Below, one piece after another: positions 26,129-33,798 of a DNA stretch of 64,000 bases. The notes under the pieces were generated by a model. It ran no database searches and was not told where the DNA came from. It worked only from the letters and a program-made list of their open reading frames with translations. Position 1 is the stretch's first letter, and every line of letters starts with the position of its first letter. Source of the stretch: an uncultured Oscillospiraceae bacterium (GTDB taxonomy: Bacteria > Bacillota > Clostridia > Oscillospirales > Ruminococcaceae). The translations under genes were made by a program, and so were the position numbers. The DNA lies in assembly GCA_934438055.1 (NCBI GenBank), contig CAKSAY010000002.1, positions 58,962-122,961 on the forward strand, read 5' to 3'.

Positions 26129-27337
26129 CTAAATCAAACACCCCCTTTGCAAAGATACGATTCTATCCATCAAAGTCATAGCAACGTCTTGCTTGTGCAT
26201 AAGCGGCAGTTGTTCGACGCCGTCTTTGGTGAGGAGGGCAACGCGATTTGTGTCGGTCCCAAAGCCGGCTCCCGCCTCTTTGAGATGGTTGGCCACAATC
26301 ATGTCCAGATGTTTTTGCTCGAATTTCTCCTGCGCATAACCAAGCAAGTCCTGCGTTTCCATACAAAATCCACACAAAAATTGTCCCGGTTTCTTGTGAT
26401 TCCCAAGATATTGCAAAATGTCTTCGGTGCGCTCAAGCGCAATCGAAAGGCTCTGCTTAGATTTCTTTATTTTCTCGTCTGCCGCGTTGGTTGGACGATA
26501 ATCTGCAACCGCGGCGGTTTTGATAATCACATCCATGTTTTCATGCACAGAGCTCACAGCGTCAAACATTTCCTTTGCCGTAACAACCTCAACAACGTCT
26601 ACAAACATTGGAGGTGTCAGGCATGTCTTTCCCGTAACCAGAGTGACATTTGCGCCCCGCAGCATACATATCCTTGCAATGCTATAGCCCATCTTTCCTG
26701 AAGAATGATTGGTAATATAACGTATTGGATCTATCTTCTCCTGCGTAGGACCGGCCGTTATCAAAATTCTTTGCCCCGCCAAATCTTTTTTATAAGCAAC
26801 ACAGCGCAGAAGATGTTCACGCAACACCTCCGGTTCCGGCATTTTCCCAACGCCCACGTCACCGCAGGCCAAGCGGCCGCTTGTAGGTGGAACAACCTCC
26901 ATGCCGAATTTTTGCAAAAGGGATAGATTCTCCTGCACAATTGGATTTTCATACATACCGGTGTTCATAGCCGGAACAATCATCTTGGGCGCACTGCTTG
27001 CAAGAAAGGTAGTTGTGAGCATATCGTCTGCAATTCCATGCGCAAGTTTGGCAATCACATTGGCTGTTGCCGGCGCAACCATGACGACGTCCGCTCTTTT
27101 GGCGAGCTCAACATGTGCAACGTTGTATTCAAAACTGCGATCAAACGTATTGCAGATGCATTTATGTCCGGTTAACGTCTCAAATGTAAGAGGATGAATG
27201 AAGTTTTGCGCATGCTCGGTCATGATAACGCGAACATCTGCGCCCTCATGCACCAACATGCTTGCAAGAGCAGCACTTTTATAGGCGGCTATCCCTCCAG
27301 TCACGCCGAGAATAACAGTTTTATCTTTTAACATCAT
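26129..27337 (-). CDS. coaBC: Bifunctional phosphopantothenoylcysteine decarboxylase / phosphopantothenate-cysteine ligase
   Basis: 402 residues from the ATG at 27337, seven bases after AAAGGA; an open frame extends to 27436 without a site. The N-terminal CoaC part (~1-185) has ILGVTGGIAAYKSAAL, APATANVIAKLAHGIADDML and the substrate clamp PAMNTGMYENP. The C-terminal CoaB part (~186-400) has ILITAGPTQEKIDPIRYITN followed by HSSGKMGYSIA. It makes 4'-phosphopantetheine for coenzyme A. Length is normal. It stands alone. Confidence 0.95.
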   Translation of the reverse strand: MMLKDKTVILGVTGGIAAYKSAALASMLVHEGADVRVIMTEHAQNFIHPLTFETLTGHKCICNTFDRSFEYNVAHVELAKRADVVMVAPATANVIAKLAHGIADDMLTTTFLASSAPKMIVPAMNTGMYENPIVQENLSLLQKFGMEVVPPTSGRLACGDVGVGKMPEPEVLREHLLRCVAYKKDLAGQRILITAGPTQEKIDPIRYITNHSSGKMGYSIARICMLRGANVTLVTGKTCLTPPMFVDVVEVVTAKEMFDAVSSVHENMDVIIKTAAVADYRPTNAADEKIKKSKQSLSIALERTEDILQYLGNHKKPGQFLCGFCMETQDLLGYAQEKFEQKHLDMIVANHLKEAGAGFGTDTNRVALLTKDGVEQLPLMHKQDVAMTLMDRIVSLQRGCLI

Positions 27338-27656
27338 AAAAGTATCCTTTCTCTGCTTTTTACCAACGCCAACGGCAACTCCTCCCGTCAAACCAACAGG
27401 AAACTCGTCTGCATAAATTGTACCTTCTTGTAACATCTTTTTGCAAAAATGTAAGTTCCTATCTGAACCCTTTCACAATCATAGGAAAAGTTAGAGCATT
27501 TTTGTATAAATTTTGATATTATATACTTACTGTATAAAAATCTATTGTCCACTAAAGAACGGCTCCTATTGATATGCACCCTTTATGATTCTCCTCACAA
27601 AATAGATATGAAAAAAAGACGGCTGATAAAAATTCGCCGTCTTTAAAAAATAACAA
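27338..27656. other. Intergenic region upstream of coaBC
   Basis: Contains the coaBC leader and, at 27615-27644, the terminator of the zinc-ribbon gene. A minus-strand TATAAT occurs near 27510-27530 but has only a weak -35. No gene is seen. Confidence 0.4.
27615..27644 (-). terminator. Terminator of the zinc-ribbon gene
   Basis: A perfect 9-bp stem (AAAGACGGC at 27615-27623 and GCCGTCTTT at 27636-27644) is followed on the minus strand by further T residues. Confidence 0.85.
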
Positions 27657-27923
27657 TTATTCTTCTCTCATCTTTGCAAAGCACTCGCTGCAATAAACCG
27701 GACGGTCTTCACGTGGCTGAAAAGGAACTTTTGCCTCTTTTCCACAAGCAGCGCAAACAGAAGTGTACATCTCTCTAGAAGCATTCTTTCTAGCATCGCG
27801 GCAAGCCTTACATCTCTGAGGCTCATTCACAAAACCTTTTTCTGCATAAAACTCCTGCTCACCGGCAGTAAACACAAATTCTGCTCCACACTCTTTACAT
27901 ACTAACGTCTTGTCTTCAAACAT
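27657..27923 (-). CDS. Small double zinc-ribbon protein
   Basis: 88 residues. First knuckle: CKECGAEFVFTAGEQEFYAE then RCKACR; second: CAACGKEAKVPFQP then YCSECF. Each pair of CxxC motifs should bind one zinc. Proteins with this FTAGEQxFYxxKGF core are common in Clostridia and often annotated zinc-ribbon or CxxC-x17-CxxC; their role is not established. The start codon at 27923 has only a weak upstream site (GCGAGGTTTTTTAAG). Confidence 0.85.
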   Translation of the reverse strand: MFEDKTLVCKECGAEFVFTAGEQEFYAEKGFVNEPQRCKACRDARKNASREMYTSVCAACGKEAKVPFQPREDRPVYCSECFAKMREE

Positions 27924-28276
27924 CTTAAAAAACCTCGCTTAAATAAAAAATATTTGCCCCAGACGGACTCGCACCATCACCTTTGAAAAACAACGCTCTG
28001 CTTTAAGCTACCGGGCCATATCAAACATAAAAATCAAAGAAAACTTTAGCTTCTGTCTGATCAGCGCCGGTGCAACTTGCAACGAGAGCATCAAAAAGAT
28101 GCAAAACCATGGCAGACATTTAAACGAAGTCAAAAGTATTATCTAAAACCATTAAAACAAACTATCTTAATGAATAACCTTATCATAAACGAAAACAGAT
28201 CGATTGTCAAGTCTTTTCTAAAAAACAACTAGAAAAATGAGAGAAAAAATCATCAGCGTATCCTTCGCTATCATTT
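27924..28276. other. Intergenic region around a tRNA-like sequence
   Basis: About 350 bases between the zinc-ribbon gene and the HD hydrolase. Apart from the tRNA-like stretch at 27955-28017 I see no gene or terminator. Confidence 0.4.
27955..28017 (-). pseudogene. Degenerate tRNA-like sequence
   Basis: On the minus strand the sequence starts GGCCCGGTAGCTTAAAGCAG and ends GAGTCCGTCTGGGGCA. It has a tRNA-style 5' end with TA at positions 8-9, a D-arm GCT/AGC, and a good T-stem GATGG/CCGTC. But the T-loop is TGCGAGT, the acceptor has two mismatches, the anticodon stem is nearly all wobble pairs, there is no room for a variable loop, and the total is only 63 bases. It looks like a tRNA remnant or a tRNA mimic. 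Confidence 0.4.
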
Positions 28277-28936
28277 CTATAAAAGCCTTTGATCGTTCAC
28301 AATCAAACCAAATGAACGGTGAAAAAAGTCCGCGGCTTTGGTGCACAATAGCATTCTATCTAAGAAAATTTCAAAATAACTAATAATCGGGGAAAGGTCG
28401 GTTTCAATCCGTAAATCTAAAATAATATCATGACTTTTTGCGGAAAAAAGCAGGGTAGAGGTTGTCACCGCATGATTCACTCTGTCGTGAATGTCAAAGC
28501 TTGCAAGATCACGATTGCGCACCCTGCTCCTGCGAACATCGCTCTTATCCGCTAAGATTAGCGCCGCGGCAATGTCGTTTACCACACCGGCCGTTCCCTC
28601 ATCGTGATTTCCTATAGCAGCAACAACAGCCGCAATCTCCTCTGCTTCCATCCCCATCTTCTCAAGAATATGAAATGCCATAACAGCGCCGCTTTGTGCA
28701 TGATGAATGCGATTTACCACATTTCCAATGTCATGGAGATATCCGGCCATATATGTGAGTTCCTGTCGGCGCTTGTCTCCCCCCATCTCCCCCATCAATC
28801 GCTGTGCCATATCGGCAGTTCTTGTCACGTGGGCGAAACTGTGTTCCGTAACCCCCCGGCTTTTGAGCATATCATCTGCAACCCTAATATAGGCCTTTAC
28901 CTCAGGGTTCTCACGAACCTGTTCAAGCGTTACCAT
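28277..28936 (-). CDS. HD-domain metal-dependent phosphohydrolase
   Basis: 219 residues. Metal-ligand motifs are in order: HSFAHVTRTADMAQ (first His), GYLHDIGNVVN (the HD dyad, residues ~69-70), GNHDEGT and ADKSDVRRSRVRN. This arrangement fits HD phosphohydrolases acting on nucleotides or nucleotide second messengers; the substrate cannot be told. The last ~60 residues form a separate mixed region. AGGAGGTGATGGT precedes the ATG. It is monocistronic. Confidence 0.85.
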   Translation of the reverse strand: MVTLEQVRENPEVKAYIRVADDMLKSRGVTEHSFAHVTRTADMAQRLMGEMGGDKRRQELTYMAGYLHDIGNVVNRIHHAQSGAVMAFHILEKMGMEAEEIAAVVAAIGNHDEGTAGVVNDIAAALILADKSDVRRSRVRNRDLASFDIHDRVNHAVTTSTLLFSAKSHDIILDLRIETDLSPIISYFEIFLDRMLLCTKAADFFHRSFGLIVNDQRLL

Positions 28937-29042
28937 ACCATCACCTCCTGAAATACTGTCTCTCTTAGTCTAACCGAAAAGAAAAAAAATCATTCCAAAA
29001 CAGGCAATCGCAAACTTTAAAAACACAAAAACTATTCTGTGT

Positions 29043-30857
29043 TTAAGACAGTGCTTGGTGAATCAAACGCGCTTGTTCCTTAGTAATCCGGCATTCACGC
29101 GCTAACTCCTGTTCATCTGCCTCTAAAATAGCCTTCTTTGTCTTATATCTTTTTAAAATCATCAGCGCTCTCTTCTCCCCAATTCCTTTGACTTTTGTCA
29201 GGTTCATCTCAAGCATAGTCTTTTTCCGAACATTTTTTTGAAAAGAAATGGTATAACGATGCACCTCGTCCTGAATGGCGGTGACCAAAGAAAAAGCCGC
29301 CTTATGCGCTGATATAGAAATTTCCTCTTCTTGCGCCGTAATCGCACGGGTACGATGGCGGCTGTCTTTAACCATACCAAAACAGGGAATTTGCAGATGA
29401 AAAGAAGACAAAAGCGCAAGCGTCATGGAAAGATGCCCGGAACCGCCGTCTAACAAAATTAAATCCGGCAGTCTGCCAAAACCTTCCTTGCCTTTCTCTT
29501 GTTCATATCGCAGGAAACGGCGCGTCAACATTTCTTTCATAGCCGAATAGTCATCTTGTCCGTTGGTTGTTTGAATGGTGAAGCGTTTATAGAATCGTTT
29601 GCACGGACGGCCATTTTCAAACACCACCATTCCGCCAACAATGCCACTATCGCCTAAATTTGAAATATCGTACGCTTCAATATAATTGGGCGGGACAGTC
29701 ATCCCCAAGAGATTCGCCAGCTCGTGCAACGCTTTGATCTCTCTCTCTCCCTTTCGAATCCTGTTAGAGAGAACCGCGGTTGCATTGTCTACAGCCATCT
29801 GCATAAGGCGCTTTCCCTCACCCCTCTGTGGAACACGCAATTGCACATGAACCCCCGCCAAACTTGTACAATATTCCTCTAAAAGCGTTAAGTCTACCCT
29901 TTCGTCATCAATATAAACGAGCTTTGGAAAGTCATTACAAGACGAATAAAAACGGGCAATGAAATCATTTCTCAGTTCAAGAGGATCATACGTGTCCTTA
30001 AAAGTGTGATCCGCTTTATCAACCAGATGCCCCGCTCGAAATTTTAAAACGGCAAAACAAGACTCCGTCCCGCTTTGCACCATCGCAATCACATCAATAT
30101 TTTTTTCCTCCTGCAAATAAATGTTTTGGCTCTCACCTACCTTTTCAATTGCACGAATACGGTTTCGCAAAACAAGCGCTTCCTCAAATCGCATTTGAGC
30201 AGAAGCCTCTTCCATTTTTTGTTTCATCTGCTCTACAGATGTCCGACTTCCGGTTTTAATGAATGCAATCGCTTCCTCTACCCTTTTCCGATAATCTTTT
30301 TCAGACACCTTGCCGGAACAAACGCCGTCACAACGACCAATGTGATAGTTCAAACAAGGCCGCCCAATTCTAGCATGATAAGACAGCTTTTTTCTGCAAG
30401 TCGGCAGAAGAAATACACGGTTTGCCTCCTCAACAGCCTGACGGACGGCAAAAGAGCTGGTGTAAGGACCAATATACTCCCCTTGTCCCTCTTTCTGTTT
30501 AACCCAGCGAATTCTTGGATAAGCCTCATCTGATATATGAATATAGTGATAGCCCTTGTCATCCTTGAGTAAAATATTATATTTAGGCGTATGCTGCTTA
30601 ATCAAGCTGCATTCTAACACCAACGCCTCAAATTCCGATTCCGTGACAATAAAATCAAAATCCGCCACTAAAGAAACCATCTTGCGCACTTTATCGTTGT
30701 GTGCTGCATTTTTGCGAAAATAACTGCTCACTCTCTTAGTCAAAGCCTTGGCCTTGCCAATATAAATGATTTTTCCATCCTTATCTTTCATAAGATATAC
30801 ACCCGGTTGATCTGTTAAATTTCTCGCTTTGTCTGCAAGATATTCCATCCTATCCAT
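29043..30857 (-). CDS. uvrC: UvrABC excinuclease subunit C
   Basis: 604 residues, the normal size. The GIY-YIG nuclease (~15-95) begins QPGVYLMKDKDGKIIYIGKA. A UvrB-binding UVR segment (~200-235) follows. The RNase H-like endonuclease centre has EAYDISNLGDSGIVGGMVVF and LILLDGGSGHLSM. The C-terminal helix-hairpin-helix is KVKGIGEKRALMIL. It makes both incisions in nucleotide excision repair. GGGAGG lies seven bases before the ATG. The cysteine cluster C-x7-C around CRKKL...CLNYHIGRCDGVC looks like the UvrC iron-sulfur site. Confidence 0.96.
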   Translation of the reverse strand: MDRMEYLADKARNLTDQPGVYLMKDKDGKIIYIGKAKALTKRVSSYFRKNAAHNDKVRKMVSLVADFDFIVTESEFEALVLECSLIKQHTPKYNILLKDDKGYHYIHISDEAYPRIRWVKQKEGQGEYIGPYTSSFAVRQAVEEANRVFLLPTCRKKLSYHARIGRPCLNYHIGRCDGVCSGKVSEKDYRKRVEEAIAFIKTGSRTSVEQMKQKMEEASAQMRFEEALVLRNRIRAIEKVGESQNIYLQEEKNIDVIAMVQSGTESCFAVLKFRAGHLVDKADHTFKDTYDPLELRNDFIARFYSSCNDFPKLVYIDDERVDLTLLEEYCTSLAGVHVQLRVPQRGEGKRLMQMAVDNATAVLSNRIRKGEREIKALHELANLLGMTVPPNYIEAYDISNLGDSGIVGGMVVFENGRPCKRFYKRFTIQTTNGQDDYSAMKEMLTRRFLRYEQEKGKEGFGRLPDLILLDGGSGHLSMTLALLSSFHLQIPCFGMVKDSRHRTRAITAQEEEISISAHKAAFSLVTAIQDEVHRYTISFQKNVRKKTMLEMNLTKVKGIGEKRALMILKRYKTKKAILEADEQELARECRITKEQARLIHQALS

Positions 30858-30919
30858 CTTTCTGCCTCCCAGATGATCCCTTTTTTGCCGGTTTGTCTCT
30901 TAAAATAAAAGCTCTTTAC

Positions 30920-31031
30920 GCAGCAATCGGCCTGAGAGCATGCTCTCCACCCCCATGACAGGAGAAAAAAGCACCTGTCATGGGGGTGTTATGAAATCCA
31001 CCATGCAGTGGATTTCATGGCCGATTGCTGC
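30920..31031. repeat. Perfect cloverleaf-architecture inverted-repeat element B
   Basis: A perfect 13-bp closing stem, GCAGCAATCGGCC/GGCCGATTGCTGC (30920-30932 with 31019-31031), encloses three perfect hairpins with almost no unpaired bases between them. They are GAGAGCATGCTCTC (30934-30947), CACCCCCATGACAGG/CCTGTCATGGGGGTG (30948-30988, 15 bp) and ATGAAATCCAC/GTGGATTTCAT (30991-31018, 11 bp). There is no T-run after it and no reading frame. Its sequence is unrelated to the element at 12628-12712 but the layout is the same. It lies upstream of uvrC and downstream of nothing on that strand. Confidence 0.9.
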
Positions 31032-31091
31032 ACCAAAAAATGCTACTTTTCTAAAAGTCATATTCTCCAACTGTTTAGAGAAATCGAAAAA

Positions 31092-31144
31092 AGACGGAAT
31101 TAATCTGGCACAGCAAAGCTGTTCAAGCCAGACTAAACCCGTCT
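31092..31144. repeat. Nested hairpin between ptsH and uvrC
   Basis: AGACGG/CCGTCT (31092-31097 with 31139-31144) encloses TCTGGC/GCCAGA (31104-31109 with 31127-31132), which encloses ACAGC/GCTGT (31110-31122). It is separated by internal loops. No T-run follows. A short ACTTTT/AAAAGT hairpin is at 31045-31058. Confidence 0.6.
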
Positions 31145-31289
31145 CTACCCAGTCCAATGAAGCGCTGCAAACAACATCCTACAATTGAAATAATGAAATA
31201 AATCACTTTTTACAAGGGACAAAATTTTTGCAACATAACATCCTGATTACATTTTAAAGCAAAACAACAAAATACCTAACTACTTTTAA

Positions 31290-31553
31290 TTACTCAGTAA
31301 AACCGCTTTCAATTAAAGAAATCAAGCTCTCAACTGCCTCCTGCTCATCAGAACCATCGGCAATAATGCGAATAGGGGTTCCTCCAACAATACCTAAGGA
31401 GAGAACTCCTAATAAACTTTTTGCATTCACCCGACGCTCTTCCTTTTCAACCCAAATAGAAGACTTAAACTCATTTGCTTTTTGAATAAAAAAAGTAGCT
31501 GGTCTTGCATGTAATCCTACCTGATTTTTAACAGAAACCTCTTTTACGTACAT
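31290..31553 (-). CDS. ptsH: Phosphocarrier protein HPr
   Basis: 87 residues from the ATG at 31553, eight bases after GAGGTG; an in-frame TTG six bases earlier is unlikely. The phosphorylated histidine is in VGLHARPATFF and the regulatory serine in KSLLGVLSLGI, so it should be a substrate both of Enzyme I and of HPr kinase, and not the Crh variant that lacks the histidine. It carries phosphate from Enzyme I to sugar-specific EII proteins. The gene is separate from ptsI, which is 24 kb away. Confidence 0.95.
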   Translation of the reverse strand: MYVKEVSVKNQVGLHARPATFFIQKANEFKSSIWVEKEERRVNAKSLLGVLSLGIVGGTPIRIIADGSDEQEAVESLISLIESGFTE

Positions 31554-31780
31554 ATACAAGACACCTCATATCCTAGAATTTTTTATTTTAGAAAATTATA
31601 CATCTATTATACCATATTCCATTGATTCGTCAATATAAAATCTGAATTTTTTTTAAAATCTCTTAGATTGGTAATTCAAAACTAATTATTGATGAAAAAT
31701 TGTATAAATTGACGACAAATCTCGACGTTTTTGTCTGAACAAAGACTTTCTATACGAATCTTATGTATTTAATAACAACT

Positions 31781-32542
31781 TTATTCCTCGTCAAGGCTAT
31801 ACAAATCTAATTTTTCTTTTATAATCTGTTGTAAAATCTGTAAGTCTTCCTCCGAAAGTCTTGCCTGAGAGAGTAAATCAGGCCGTTTGTCAAGTGTGTT
31901 TTTTAAAGACATTTTTCTCTTCCATTCGGCAATCCTTTTGTGATGGCCAGACAACAGCACCTCCGGAACACCTTTACCACGCCAATATTCCGGCCTGGTA
32001 AACTGTGGATGCTCTAACAAACCATGAAAAATGCTGTCTTGCTCAAAGCAGCTGCTGGAGGGGAGCACCCCCTCACACAATCGAACAACACTGTCTACCA
32101 GCACGAGAGCAGGTAGTTCTCCTCCTGTTAAAACATAGTCTCCAATTGACAATTCCTCATCGACAATCTCATCCAATACGCGCTGATCAATCCCCTCATA
32201 ATGACCACAGAGAAGAAACAAATGATCAAGCCGTGAAAGGTCAAGCGCTTTCTTCTGCGTCAAAACGCTTCCTTGCGGCGATAGATATACCACATGCGGC
32301 AAAACATCGAGCTGCTCCACAACAGCCTGATAGCAACGAAAAACCGGTTCGGCCTGCAACAACATCCCCATTCCGCCTCCATAGGGTGCATCGTCAACGC
32401 ATTTGTGTTTGTCAAGTGTATAATCACGTATATTGTGCGTGTACAACGTAACCTTTTTGCTTTTTCGGGCGCGTCCCACAATGCTCTCTGATAAAAAGGC
32501 CTCACACATCTGAGGAAAAAGAGTGGCAATATCAATTCTCAT
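31781..32542 (-). CDS. trmD: tRNA (guanine-N1)-methyltransferase
   Basis: 253 residues from the ATG at 32542, behind GGAGGGG; it overlaps the rimM stop by 11 bases, implying coupled translation. SPOUT knot motifs are LFLLCGHYEGIDQRVLDEIVDEELSIGDYVLTGGE in two pieces, and LEHPQFTRPEYWRGKGVPEVLLSGHH. It methylates G37 of tRNAs with a G36. The operon ends here: rplS, the usual next gene, is not found in the window. Confidence 0.96.
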   Translation of the reverse strand: MRIDIATLFPQMCEAFLSESIVGRARKSKKVTLYTHNIRDYTLDKHKCVDDAPYGGGMGMLLQAEPVFRCYQAVVEQLDVLPHVVYLSPQGSVLTQKKALDLSRLDHLFLLCGHYEGIDQRVLDEIVDEELSIGDYVLTGGELPALVLVDSVVRLCEGVLPSSSCFEQDSIFHGLLEHPQFTRPEYWRGKGVPEVLLSGHHKRIAEWKRKMSLKNTLDKRPDLLSQARLSEEDLQILQQIIKEKLDLYSLDEE

Positions 32543-33053
32543 CGAACAACCCCTCCAATGGAGAGATAAGAAGGAAGCCATCTTTAAGATTTACTTCTTT
32601 GAGCACCTGAGGAATTCCGGGAAACATTCTATAATGCCCTGCATCATCCTCCAAATGATAGACATCGCTGGCACCATACTGGGTTATCTCTCTCACTTTT
32701 CCATAGCAAACAGAGGGATCATTTTGATCGTAAACAGGCAGACCGATTAAATCCTGAATAAAATATTGCCCTTTTGGCAATGCATAGTCCTCTCTGTTAA
32801 TATATAGTATGCTATTTCTAAGTCTTTGTGCCGCCTCCACCGTTTGAACCTCAGAAAAATGCATGATAAGCATTCTCTTTTGCACACGGGATTTTGTAAC
32901 CGAAAGAGTTTCTTCTCCCTGTGCATCTACATAAAAGGAAGAAAACTGCAAAAGATCTTCCGGTGCATTACTCCATGGTTGCACCTTCACATCTCCACAC
33001 AGACCATGGACTGAAACAATTTTCCCAATCTCCAAATAGCGTTTAACCGGCAT
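32532..33053 (-). CDS. rimM: 16S rRNA processing protein RimM
   Basis: 173 residues from the ATG at 33053, close behind GGAGGAGAAGG; the open frame extends further up without a site. N-terminal domain begins YLEIGKIVSVHGLCGDVKVQ; the C-terminal PRC-barrel has GQYFIQDLIGLPVYDQND and ends PLEGLFDEN. It binds S19 and matures the 30S head. It overlaps trmD. Confidence 0.95.
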   Translation of the reverse strand: MPVKRYLEIGKIVSVHGLCGDVKVQPWSNAPEDLLQFSSFYVDAQGEETLSVTKSRVQKRMLIMHFSEVQTVEAAQRLRNSILYINREDYALPKGQYFIQDLIGLPVYDQNDPSVCYGKVREITQYGASDVYHLEDDAGHYRMFPGIPQVLKEVNLKDGFLLISPLEGLFDEN

Positions 33054-33141
33054 GTCCTTCTCCTCCTCTGCACATAAATAAAGCGCTTTACACACTCCAA
33101 AGAGCGGAAAGCGCTTTTGACTTTGACATCTTATCTTGACA

Positions 33142-33375
33142 TTAGTCGATTTCAACCATTACTTTTCCGCCTGTACGGCTTGCAGCTGCACGCATCACCG
33201 TGCGAATCGCCTTTGCAATTCTACCCTGCTTGCCAATCACACGACCCATGTCGTTCTCAGCAACATGCAGATGATAAACCACAACATCTTCTTCATTAGG
33301 TTCGTCAACAGTAATGGTTACAGACTCTTTATCTTCAACCAAACCTTTTGCCATTGATTTTAATAATTCTTCCAC
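33142..33375 (-). CDS. khpA: KH-domain RNA-binding protein KhpA (YlqC)
   Basis: 77 residues from the GTG at 33375, nine bases after AAGGAG; a TTG at 33384 touches the site and is rejected. The KH signature is HVAENDMGRVIGKQGRIAKA with the GxxG loop GKQG. Between rpsP and rimM it sits where KhpA always does in Firmicutes. It binds small RNAs and cell-division transcripts together with KhpB. Confidence 0.93.
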   Translation of the reverse strand: MEELLKSMAKGLVEDKESVTITVDEPNEEDVVVYHLHVAENDMGRVIGKQGRIAKAIRTVMRAAASRTGGKVMVEID

Positions 33376-33415
33376 TTGATCCAACTCCTTAACTTGATTT
33401 TATTTGTTATTTGCA

Positions 33416-33658
33416 TTAAATAACGCCTTTTTCCTTAAGCAGACGTTTGACTGTGTCGGTTGGCTGCGCGCCAGTAGAAATCCAGGATTTAACCTTTTCC
33501 TCATCCACTTTAAAAAGAGACGGTTCCTGTCTGGCATCGTAAATGCCCAACTCCTCAATAAACCGCCCATCTCTAGGATAACGCGAATCTGCAACTACCA
33601 CGCGGTAAAATGGAGCTTTTTTTGCGCCCATACGACGTAATCTGATTTTAACTGCCAT
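33416..33658 (-). CDS. rpsP: 30S ribosomal protein S16
   Basis: 80 residues, standard length: MAVKIRLRRMGAKKAPFYRV, ADSRYPRDGRFIEELGIYDA, GAQPTDTVKRLLKEKGV. AAGGAGG lies seven bases before the ATG. A possible internal promoter (TATAAT just upstream) may boost this gene. Confidence 0.98.
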   Translation of the reverse strand: MAVKIRLRRMGAKKAPFYRVVVADSRYPRDGRFIEELGIYDARQEPSLFKVDEEKVKSWISTGAQPTDTVKRLLKEKGVI

Positions 33659-33798
33659 GGGATTCCCTCCTTATTATAATCTTTATCTATGCTGCCCAAG
33701 ATATACATCTTGAACAGATTTTTACAACTTTCTAAATGAAAGCAGTAAAGCAAGCTTGATTTTTTTGAAAAACAAAATGTCTCCACAAAAACAAAAAT

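Noticed and set aside
30920..31144. CRISPR array or riboswitch
   Set aside because: No direct repeats with spacers, and no known riboswitch consensus. The stems are unequal and each occurs once.
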